Shown here one piece after another: positions 1 to 5,970 of a DNA stretch of 5,970 nt (positions are counted from its first letter, which is position 1; every line of letters begins with the position of its first letter). A program made the translations under genes and the position numbers. Location of the stretch: positions 1 to 5,970 of the forward strand of contig DCIC01000047.1 in assembly GCA_002315825.1 (NCBI GenBank), given 5' to 3'. The DNA is from Bacteroidales bacterium UBA1736. Lineage in GTDB: Bacteria; Bacteroidota; Bacteroidia; Bacteroidales; UBA932. The notes beneath the pieces are model-generated. The model was not told the DNA's origin, searched no databases, and saw only the letters and a list, made by a program, of their open reading frames with translations.

Positions 1-589
1 TTGGCACTCCACCTTCAAACTCTGCACTCTCATAACCTGGGAACCTGAATCTTACAAACCACTCCTTGTAGAGGTTTTCTGCCATCTGTTCAAGAAGCTT
101 GATTCTCTTCTGGTTGTTCTCAATCTGGAAGTCATATGCAGAGAGGATGGAGGCTATCTTTTGCTGGGTGTGGAGTGGTATATTAGGAACCCAATATTTC
201 ATAATGGCATTCTTGGTACCTCTGGGCATTTTTGTACCCTTGGCTGTAAGAGTGTCATAATTGAAGAAGTTATTATCACTCAATACATAATATAGGAACT
301 TGCTGTCAATATTATTCTTGGGATGAACAACAAGAACATCATTGGAGCAACCTCCAACTTTGTCTGCATACCAAATCTTCTTGAAATAGGGTCTAATATT
401 GGATAACAATATGTCACCAGCTGAATACTTTGACACTTTCTTTGCATCAGGAAGAGATGAAGCAGGACATACCCCTCCTCTTTCTGGAATCATATTTTCA
501 GTTGAAATATAGTTTTCCTCTGAAATATGCCCCATTGAGATTCTTTCATCAGAGAAAGAACTCACATCTGAAAGAAGAACATACTCCAT
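1..589 (-). CDS. hsdS: Type I restriction-modification specificity subunit HsdS (3' end beyond the window)
   Basis: HsdS is the DNA-recognition subunit of a type I restriction-modification enzyme. It directs HsdM, and HsdR if present, to a bipartite target. The frame opens with ATG at 589-587 and stays open to base 1, giving 196 codons without a stop; a full HsdS is usually about 380-450 residues, so roughly half is visible. Residues 1 to about 140 form the first target-recognition domain, with family-typical stretches near 58-66 (AGDILLSNI), 118-124 (GTKMPRG) and 134-144 (VPNIPLHTQQK). Residues 145-180 are the long conserved helix (ASILSAYDFQIENN, then LLEQMAENLYKEWF) that spaces the two recognition domains and contacts HsdM. 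The start lies 3 nt past the hsdM stop, with purine-rich GGGGAG inside the end of hsdM as ribosome-binding site, so the two are translationally coupled. There is no CpG in the visible part. The recognition sequence cannot be deduced. Confidence 0.93.
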   Translation of the reverse strand, partial: MEYVLLSDVSSFSDERISMGHISEENYISTENMIPERGGVCPASSLPDAKKVSKYSAGDILLSNIRPYFKKIWYADKVGGCSNDVLVVHPKNNIDSKFLYYVLSDNNFFNYDTLTAKGTKMPRGTKNAIMKYWVPNIPLHTQQKIASILSAYDFQIENNQKRIKLLEQMAENLYKEWFVRFRFPGYESAEFEGGVP

Positions 590-592
590 ACC

Positions 593-2281
593 TTACTCTC
601 CCCACAGTCCTTTAAGATTATCCCCAATCTCTTTCTCCAAGTCCTTAGCCTGTGCTGACAATGCCTCAAACTCACTGTGGAGCCTCTGCATCTCTGCCTT
701 GAACTCATCAGCAGTCATACCATCATCCTCAATGACAACACCCACATATCTGCCTGCATTCAGGGAATAGTCCTGGTCTTTGATGCCATCCTCTCCTTCA
801 AGTTTTGCCACCTTGCAGAGTCCAATCACATCCTGATATTTCCCTTCTGGGAACCTTTCCATCAGCCAATCAATCTGCTCCTGCTGACCTTTGGCCTTAT
901 ATTCTGCAATCAAGTCCTGAAATGCCTGTGTGTCACCATTGTAAAGGGAGGTGATGATACCAAGATTCTTTATCTGTTCATCACTGAACTTCCTGTGTGC
1001 TCTGTCAACCTGGGTGAAGACATTCCTTGCATCTATGAACAGGATTTCATCCTTCTTTGCAGTCTGGGCTTTCTTCTTGTCAAAGAACCAGAGGGTAGCA
1101 GGAAGGGTAACAGAAGTGAACATATTTGAAGGGAGAGTCACCATCTGGCTGATGATGCCATCCTCAATCATCTTCTTCCTGATTTCATATTCAGAGCTAC
1201 CAGCATCACTTGCTGAGTTGGCCATTACAAGACCAGCCTTGCCATTCTCATTGAGGGCAGTTGCAAAATATCCAATCCAGAGGTAGTTTGCATTGGGAAC
1301 TGTCTCCTTCTTGTCCCCATCCTTCTTACCTGCCTTGGACTTGTTTCTTGGGACACCATAGGTATTGAACCTTGCATCATCCTTCACCCTCTCAACAGAC
1401 ACCTCATCCACATTGAAGGGAGGATTTGCCATCACATAGTCAAACTGGCCAAAGGCATTGTAGGGGTCTGAATAGAATGAATTGGCTTCTGTAATCTCAC
1501 CTCTGACATTGTTCAGGAGGAGGTTCATCTTTGCAATTTTGACTGTATCAGGTTCCTTCTCTACACCAAAGCACCTGAACTTCATCATATCTGCATTGGA
1601 GGCATTGTGCCTGTGCATATACCTTGCAGCCTGGACAAACATACCACCAGAACCACAGGCTGGGTCAAGGAACTTTTTGTCACCAGTCTCTGGGTTGAGC
1701 ACCTGAACCATATACCTTACCACTGATGCAGGGGTATAGAATGCACCACCATCCTGACCTTCTTTCAGTGCAAAGTTGCCAAGGAAGTATTCATAGATTT
1801 CACCAAAAAGGTCAATCTCAATATCCTCTGGGATGTCCTTGAACACCCTGATAATCTTGGAGAGAAGGTCTGGCTCTTCATCAGGGACAAGCTGTGCAAA
1901 CACATCCTTGGGAAGGACACCTTCAAGCCTTGGATTCTCCTTCTCAATCTCCTCCATTGCCTTCTTCACAAGTGTAGCCTTTGCAGAGGTATCAGGAGCT
2001 TCATTTATGGAGTCAAAGTATGCACACTCTGGAAGGAAGAATCCAATCTTCTCAACAGAGATTTCCTTGATGGTCTTTTCCCTTCTTCCTCCCTTCAAAG
2101 AATTGTACTCTGAAAGGATTTCATCTTTATGCTGTTTGAAAAGGACATCTGCATATCTCAAAAACACAAGACCCAATATTGGCTGTCCAAATTTGTTGGC
2201 CGCCAAATGGGCACCCTGCCTGAGGAGGTCTGCACTATGCCACAGATTATCCTTCAACTGTTTTAGTTGTAAGTCTGTCAT
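593..2281 (-). CDS. hsdM: Type I restriction-modification DNA methyltransferase subunit HsdM
   Basis: HsdM is the N6-adenine methyltransferase subunit. Two copies join one HsdS to transfer a methyl group from S-adenosylmethionine to adenine in the target. The 562-residue length is normal for the family. An N-terminal helical HsdM_N domain spans about residues 8-150 (LWHSADLLR at 13-21, FLRYADVLF at 40-48). GGAFYTP at 178-184 precedes the catalytic domain. The SAM-binding motif I is DPACGSGGM at 206-214, and the catalytic motif IV is NPPF at 286-289, typical of gamma-type N6-adenine enzymes. All key residues are present, so the enzyme should be active. The C-terminal 45 residues are charged and likely coiled coil. 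ATG at 2281 has an AT-rich leader with no clear Shine-Dalgarno, as is common in Bacteroidota. Only one CpG occurs in the gene (2201-2202, in an Ala GCG codon), and all 21 arginines use AGA/AGG. The gene is followed after 3 nt by hsdS. Confidence 0.97.
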   Translation of the reverse strand: MTDLQLKQLKDNLWHSADLLRQGAHLAANKFGQPILGLVFLRYADVLFKQHKDEILSEYNSLKGGRREKTIKEISVEKIGFFLPECAYFDSINEAPDTSAKATLVKKAMEEIEKENPRLEGVLPKDVFAQLVPDEEPDLLSKIIRVFKDIPEDIEIDLFGEIYEYFLGNFALKEGQDGGAFYTPASVVRYMVQVLNPETGDKKFLDPACGSGGMFVQAARYMHRHNASNADMMKFRCFGVEKEPDTVKIAKMNLLLNNVRGEITEANSFYSDPYNAFGQFDYVMANPPFNVDEVSVERVKDDARFNTYGVPRNKSKAGKKDGDKKETVPNANYLWIGYFATALNENGKAGLVMANSASDAGSSEYEIRKKMIEDGIISQMVTLPSNMFTSVTLPATLWFFDKKKAQTAKKDEILFIDARNVFTQVDRAHRKFSDEQIKNLGIITSLYNGDTQAFQDLIAEYKAKGQQEQIDWLMERFPEGKYQDVIGLCKVAKLEGEDGIKDQDYSLNAGRYVGVVIEDDGMTADEFKAEMQRLHSEFEALSAQAKDLEKEIGDNLKGLWGE

Positions 2282-2313
2282 TATTTATGAATAATAATTC
2301 TTGCTGTAAATGG

Positions 2314-2345
2314 TAAAGTTACAGATTTTTATCTGCATCAGCAAC
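2314..2345 (-). promoter_or_regulatory. Candidate Bacteroidota-type promoter for hsdM-hsdS
   Basis: Read on the minus strand, GTTG (2345-2342) is followed after 20 nt by TAACTTTA (2321-2314). These differ by one base each from the Bacteroidota -33 TTTG and -7 TAnnTTTG elements, and the spacing is typical. The -7 box lies 32 nt upstream of the hsdM ATG and downstream of the terminator hairpin at 2382-2411, where a separate hsd promoter would be needed. An inverted repeat, CAGAT-TTTT-ATCTG (2322-2335), fills most of the spacer and could be an operator. This is a match by eye only. Confidence 0.4.
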
Positions 2346-2360
2346 TTTATATGACCAACA

Positions 2361-2426
2361 CTATGTTAAAACAACATAAAAGGATGTTGACGAAACATTT
2401 CGCCAACATCCACATAGGGTAATGTT
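2361..2426. repeat. Clustered ATGTT/AACAT inverted repeats with competing pairings
   Basis: ATGTT occurs at 2363-2367, 2384-2388 and 2422-2426, and its complement AACAT at 2373-2377 and 2405-2409. Possible pairings are TATGTT (2362-2367) with AACATA (2373-2378); CAACAT (2372-2377) with ATGTTG (2384-2389); the terminator stem 2382-2411; and an outer pair CTATGT (2361-2366) with ACATAG (2412-2417) enclosing it. Several of these exclude each other, so the cluster could switch between structures or be a set of protein-binding half-sites. Short AT-rich repeats can also arise by chance. Confidence 0.45.
2368..2411 (-). terminator. Rho-independent terminator downstream of the WYL/AlbA_2 gene
   Basis: Minus-strand transcripts from the 986-residue gene would reach GGATGTTG (2411-2404 read as RNA) pairing with CAACATCC (2389-2382). 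The stem continues through a G·U wobble and CGAAA/TTTCG. That gives up to 14 pairs, with a realistic loop of about 4 nt. It is followed at once by TTTT (2381-2378) and, after a short break, another TTTT. In the plus-strand transcript the wobble position becomes an A/C mismatch and no T run follows, so the structure is oriented for minus-strand transcription. It sits about 170 nt past the stop codon at 2581 and about 100 nt before hsdM, separating the two transcription units. Confidence 0.72.
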
Positions 2427-2580
2427 TGTAGATTAAAAACTATGATTATGATTTTGAGTTTACATCACCCTTATCAGTTTTCCTTTATGTCTTATCTTAT
2501 TCAGTATGAATCTGCAAATAAATCACAAATAATACCCCCTTTAGAAAGGATAAATCATCATCCTCAATGAGCTCGCTGCA

Positions 2581-5541
2581 CTATTGTGCTAAATTTTCTT
2601 CGATGTATTTCCGGATATCCTCCTTCAGTTTCCCGGAGTCCTCTGTCTCCAGTATTTCAATTTTGTCGGCAAGTCCCAGATAGAACCTGCGAACTGCACC
2701 CAAGTTATGCAGTTGAGTGTCAAGTATCCATTTCCCGTCATCAGTAGGATAGAGTTCTTCTTCGGGCAGGTTCTTCGCATTGGAGTACTCCTCCAATAAA
2801 TAATTCCTCGCTCCGACCTCCATCTTGAGTCTTATGTGGAATGACTCTTCTTCTATCCACCTGAAGACATCCGCCTGCTTGGGTTTGAAGTCATGTGGAT
2901 AATCCGGATTGGGCACATCCGTATCTATGGACGTGATTCGGGAAAGACGGAACTGCTTCTCGCTGTGAGATTCCAGGTCGTAGCACAGTATGCTCTCATC
3001 ATTGTAGAATAGATTAACCGGTACGACCAGACGGTCACGTACGTCTCCGCTGTTGCTACTGTGATACCCTCTCAGGATGACCTTCCGTTTTTGGTCGCAC
3101 GCCTGCTGGAGTGTCACGATGAACCCCACCTCCTTACTCAGGCTCTTCTGCTCCATGAGCCTGCGTTCCTTGGATACGCGGGACATCGGGATAGTCCTGT
3201 TTCCGTCTCTTGTGAAAGCCTGTCCAATGGTGTGGGTCTCATCATCGTACAGGTAAGCAATCTCATACCTGCAGGCCGGTACGGTGAATTTGATGGCATC
3301 GTTGTCTTCAGTCGCTTCGATCCTGATTGTATCCGCTATCGATTTCTTGAAGTACAGTTCCTTCTCGGAATTGAGGAAGAGGACATAATGGTCAAGGCAA
3401 TCGGGTTTCACTACGAAGTGGCCGAGTTGCTTTGACCTGATGCTACATACGGTGGAGAAGTTCTCCTCAAACCACTTCATATCTCCCTTAAGCCCATAAT
3501 CCTCGGAGATGATAGGGTCACCGGTTTTGTCGTTGACGCCAAGGTATAGCGTGCCTCCGTCGCTGTTCAGGAAGCCGCAGACCGCTTCGAATACCTGCCC
3601 TCGTCCCTGATAGTTCAGATCCGGTCCTTTGCCGTCGTTGCGCATTACATACGAAGACTTGAACTCAAGATGATGTCCCTCTCCAGTGCCGTACTTGCCC
3701 AAGACTACCTCGTCAAGGAGACGGAAATGGTCCGATACGCCTGCCAATTCGCAGATCTTCCTGCGGACATCATCCCTGTTGGCCTTGATTTCATCCTGGA
3801 ATCTCTCCGAGATGCCCATTGCAAGTATCAGCGATGCAATCTTTCCGCTGACGCAGTCAGAGGGGCTGCCTTGGGCGATGGAAGACAGCTCGGAAATGCT
3901 GTTCGGCGAGTCAAACAGCATAAGGCAGGCAATGACGCGTCCCTGCTCCCCGGTCCATCGCTCATTTCCGGGCAGGTATCTTATTGAGTTACCCTGTGCA
4001 AAAGCAATCAGCCTGACGAGATAATCGGTGTACCTTCTTGCTGCAGTATAGCCTTCAGTGTCGCCTATGGCATTTGCAAGAAACGAAGCGGCAAGGGCTG
4101 TCTTGTATCTTTCGAGAGATTTTTTCCCGGAAAGGCTATGGAACAGGATTCTTGAAAGGGAGCGTATGGTTTCCCTCTTCGGAGTATTCTCGTTCTTGCG
4201 GAGGTTCTCCTTTGCGCGGATATTACTGAGCACCGTACCGGTGTCCTTGACGAATGAAGAGAGTACGGACTCTTCCTCGAAGCGATAGTGCACCTCATCG
4301 TATCCGTACCTCGGCGGGGTGATGTTGATATATATTCCGCCATTCCTTGTTTGAATGTTCTGAATGGTAAGGATCGCGGTATCACCGACCTTTATGTTTT
4401 CAATAGGCAATGATATCCCTATGTAGCCACGGGATGTCATCCAATTGATTCTTCCTATATCATTACGGATATCAATGGCTTTCGCTTCAAAGACAATGTT
4501 GTTTTTGAAGTCTTCATTAGCGAGATTCTTTGCGAATGAGTAATAAGAGTCCTTTATTGAGAACAGGGGACTGCTGCCGGTCTCCAATACCTTCGCGTCT
4601 ATGAAACAATCCCCGTCAAAGATATAAGGTATGAGATCTTCGGTGAAGGCGCCTTTTATGAGTTCCTCATTGGCGATTGTCCCGACAGGGGTGTCCTTTG
4701 CGTCAAGCGCCCGGACTTTGATGGTCTGATATCCCTCTTCGTCTTCAGTGATATCTTCGATTTTCAGGCATACGGTATCACCCTCCCCGAGGTCTTTCTT
4801 ACTGGTCGGGATACAGCTTTTCCCGCTTTCTGCCTGTGTATTTGCAAAGTTATCGGCAAATATGCCGAGCTTTACGGCGTCATTCTGTTCGGATGACTTG
4901 AGCCTCTCGTCGCGGGAATTTCTTGTAAGGATTTCTACGGCACCGTCACAAAGAGTGAAGGCGGCAGCTCCGTTGTCGCTGACCAGCGACGACGCTATTC
5001 TGAGTTTCTCATCGCGCAATGTAACGGATCCTTTCCCGATGAATGAAATCGCATCCAAGGCTGGGCCCCCGAACACGGCTTCCGTCGCAAGCTGATAGGC
5101 TATGAGGTCCAGGGAGAGCGCGGATCTGGCATTACCCCAGGAATATCCAAGTGATGTGCACCCCCGGGACAGGCACTTTATCGCCACGGTTGCCAGGTCA
5201 TGCTGGCTGTGGGAAAAGAATGACGCAAATTCAATGAACAGAAGCATTGTGGCGCTTAGGTCCTTGTAGGATCTGGTGCTCAACTGGATATGCATCAGCG
5301 CAGCCATAATCTTCCCATGAATGGTAATCTTGCTCTCATCTGCTTCCGATAACGAGTCGGATATGTCGCACAAGCGCTTACCTTCCGGGAGAAAATCGTG
5401 TATTACTTTATTGAGATATGCGATGAGGGACAGCGAGGGAACATCCTTGCTTGAAAATGCTGTATGGATAGCGGATATGAACTCTCCGGAATTCTCAAGG
5501 GTTATTCTTTCATATTGTTCTTTGATCTGTTTCAGTGTCAT
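2581..5541 (-). CDS. Large multidomain protein: OB/S1-like segments, Schlafen AlbA_2 domain and C-terminal WYL-WCX module
   Basis: A 986-residue cytosolic protein with no signal peptide or membrane segments. Residues 1-235 are mostly helical with no recognised family. About 250-410 looks like two or three beta-rich OB/S1-like segments (GEGDTVCLKIEDI at 252-264, VGDTAILTIQNI at 385-396). About 420-610 is helical again. An AlbA_2 (Schlafen-type nucleic-acid-binding) domain begins near 618, with LEFKSS at 625-630, FLNSDGGTLYLGVND at 657-671 and a late RDGNRTIPMS at 778-787. A WYL domain follows at about 805-875 (conserved R837, P841, and FRLSRI at 864-869; the name-giving WYL is replaced by CYDL near 853-856). 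A WCX-like tail spans about 893-980 (FYLGLADKIEIL). WYL domains usually sense ligands such as single-stranded DNA or nucleotides and often control phage defence. No helix-turn-helix, nuclease or helicase motif is evident. ATG at 5541 lies 10 nt past the upstream stop, so the pair is probably co-transcribed. CpG is frequent, unlike hsdM. The exact role is unknown. Confidence 0.88.
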   Translation of the reverse strand: MTLKQIKEQYERITLENSGEFISAIHTAFSSKDVPSLSLIAYLNKVIHDFLPEGKRLCDISDSLSEADESKITIHGKIMAALMHIQLSTRSYKDLSATMLLFIEFASFFSHSQHDLATVAIKCLSRGCTSLGYSWGNARSALSLDLIAYQLATEAVFGGPALDAISFIGKGSVTLRDEKLRIASSLVSDNGAAAFTLCDGAVEILTRNSRDERLKSSEQNDAVKLGIFADNFANTQAESGKSCIPTSKKDLGEGDTVCLKIEDITEDEEGYQTIKVRALDAKDTPVGTIANEELIKGAFTEDLIPYIFDGDCFIDAKVLETGSSPLFSIKDSYYSFAKNLANEDFKNNIVFEAKAIDIRNDIGRINWMTSRGYIGISLPIENIKVGDTAILTIQNIQTRNGGIYINITPPRYGYDEVHYRFEEESVLSSFVKDTGTVLSNIRAKENLRKNENTPKRETIRSLSRILFHSLSGKKSLERYKTALAASFLANAIGDTEGYTAARRYTDYLVRLIAFAQGNSIRYLPGNERWTGEQGRVIACLMLFDSPNSISELSSIAQGSPSDCVSGKIASLILAMGISERFQDEIKANRDDVRRKICELAGVSDHFRLLDEVVLGKYGTGEGHHLEFKSSYVMRNDGKGPDLNYQGRGQVFEAVCGFLNSDGGTLYLGVNDKTGDPIISEDYGLKGDMKWFEENFSTVCSIRSKQLGHFVVKPDCLDHYVLFLNSEKELYFKKSIADTIRIEATEDNDAIKFTVPACRYEIAYLYDDETHTIGQAFTRDGNRTIPMSRVSKERRLMEQKSLSKEVGFIVTLQQACDQKRKVILRGYHSSNSGDVRDRLVVPVNLFYNDESILCYDLESHSEKQFRLSRITSIDTDVPNPDYPHDFKPKQADVFRWIEEESFHIRLKMEVGARNYLLEEYSNAKNLPEEELYPTDDGKWILDTQLHNLGAVRRFYLGLADKIEILETEDSGKLKEDIRKYIEENLAQ

Positions 5542-5551
5542 AACCGTTTTG

Positions 5552-5970
5552 TCATATTTTACTGGATAGGAAGGCCATAGCTCCCTTCCTGTTCACAAAT
5601 AGAAGCTCATCCCAACTGACAGAATAGTAAGAAGCCACGGCGTCTCCAATCTTGCGGAAGGTCTGGATGTCCTTTTCGCTGTCGCACCATACGGTTATTA
5701 CTGTTCTGCCTCCGAATCCCTCCATCTTTGGATAGATACGTCCAGTCGTGTGTCTGTGGCGGACATCCTTTGTCAGCTCGGAAACGTCAATTCCCAGCTG
5801 AGAGGCCAGAATCGGGGCGTATTTCTTGTGCCCGCAGTGTATAGGCGCAATGTAAACCGCCCCATCATACATAAAGAAGGGGAATCCGTACATGCTGGCT
5901 CGGAATCGCTCCCCGTTGTTTTCTATGTAATCGGGACATCCGCTAGGTGTCAAGGATGGAGTTCTCTTGT
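5552..5970 (-). CDS. Hypothetical protein, 5' end beyond the window
   Basis: I do not recognise this gene. The frame ends at TGA (5554-5552) and is open to the window edge, giving 138 complete codons. A TTG at 5953 could serve as a start, but codons before it (reading KRTPSL into TPSGCPDY) continue the frame without a stop, so a start outside the window is more likely. The visible part is soluble and mixed alpha/beta, with no membrane segment. Noticeable features are an HCGHKK segment, a basic histidine-rich DVRHRHTTGRIYP stretch, a beta strand GGRTVITVWCD, and a C-terminal WDELLFVNRKG. The His and Cys residues could bind metal, but no known zinc or catalytic pattern is complete. It lies 10 nt upstream of the 986-residue WYL/AlbA_2 gene on the same strand, so the two likely form an operon and may act together. 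Base composition matches that neighbour, with frequent CpG. Confidence 0.75.
   Translation of the reverse strand, partial: KRTPSLTPSGCPDYIENNGERFRASMYGFPFFMYDGAVYIAPIHCGHKKYAPILASQLGIDVSELTKDVRHRHTTGRIYPKMEGFGGRTVITVWCDSEKDIQTFRKIGDAVASYYSVSWDELLFVNRKGAMAFLSSKI

Larger units (their letters stand above)
2282..2580. other. 299-base intergenic region between hsdM and the WYL/AlbA_2 gene
   Basis: The AT-rich region holds the candidate hsdM promoter (2314-2345) and the terminator (2368-2411). The stretch 2412-2573 is AT-rich with no CpG and no open frame I would call a gene; the longest minus-strand frames are only a few codons. It contains a small imperfect inverted repeat, CCTTT-AG-AAAGG (2538-2549), about 32 nt past the stop of the upstream gene. 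That repeat is too weak to call a terminator. I see no tRNA, attachment site or insertion-sequence end. Confidence 0.6.

Noticed and set aside
1833..2294. Plus-strand open frame of 153 codons opposite hsdM
   Set aside because: It lies wholly antisense to the conserved HsdM N-terminal region. Its product is rich in Ser and Leu with no domain, as expected for a shadow frame.
2425..2456. Plus-strand promoter-like pair TTTG and TGATTTTG with 20 nt spacing
   Set aside because: It would drive only antisense transcription into the 3' end of the WYL gene, has a mismatch in the -7 box, and lies in AT-rich sequence where such matches are common.
2538..2549. CCTTT-AG-AAAGG as a terminator for the 986-residue gene
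   Set aside because: The loop is only two bases, the stem is five pairs, and the minus-strand sequence after it is GGGGTATT with no T run. The hairpin at 2382-2411 is far better.
2282..2580. Insertion-sequence end, attachment site or tRNA at the composition junction
   Set aside because: I found no flanking direct repeats, terminal inverted repeats, transposase remnant or tRNA-like fold in this stretch.
3061..4288. Several plus-strand open frames of 60-125 codons opposite the 986-residue gene
   Set aside because: They overlap each other and a well-supported coding frame with recognisable AlbA_2 and WYL domains. None has a recognisable product or start signal.
5552..5953. Complete 133-residue gene starting at TTG 5953
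   Set aside because: The frame stays open upstream to the window edge with plausible coding sequence, so the gene is better treated as partial at its 5' end.

Overview
The window is read entirely on the minus strand. It looks like part of a bacterial defence or accessory locus, cut by the window at both ends. In transcription order (high to low coordinates) it holds: an unrecognised gene whose 5' end lies outside the window (5970-5552); a 986-residue protein with S1/OB-like segments, a Schlafen-type AlbA_2 domain and a C-terminal WYL-WCX module (5541-2581); a 299-base intergenic region with a strong terminator hairpin and a possible promoter; and a type I restriction-modification cassette, hsdM (2281-593) followed 3 nt later by the first 196 codons of hsdS (589-1). 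hsdR is not in the window.

The host is probably a Bacteroidota (gut or rumen Bacteroidales type). This is inference from weak or absent Shine-Dalgarno sequences, an AT-rich leader before hsdM, a promoter-like pair resembling the Bacteroidota -33/-7 consensus, and the general look of the proteins. Genus cannot be given.

The most striking signal is compositional. From base 1 to base 2390, covering all visible hsdS, all of hsdM and its leader, I find a single CpG dinucleotide (2201-2202). I estimate that about one hundred would be expected at this base composition. All 21 arginines of HsdM therefore use AGA or AGG. The genes at 2581-5970 are rich in CpG (seven in the 60 bases 4861-4920) and use CGN arginine codons freely. 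The switch falls in the intergenic region, so the hsd cassette and the WYL gene pair appear to have different histories.

Functionally, HsdM and HsdS form the methyltransferase of a type I system: HsdM supplies the N6-adenine methyltransferase and HsdS the DNA specificity. The 986-residue protein joins a nucleic-acid-binding AlbA_2 fold to a WYL-WCX ligand-sensing module, so it could be a sensor, regulator or effector of defence. With its upstream partner (10 nt gap) it forms a candidate two-gene unit that I do not recognise as a named system.
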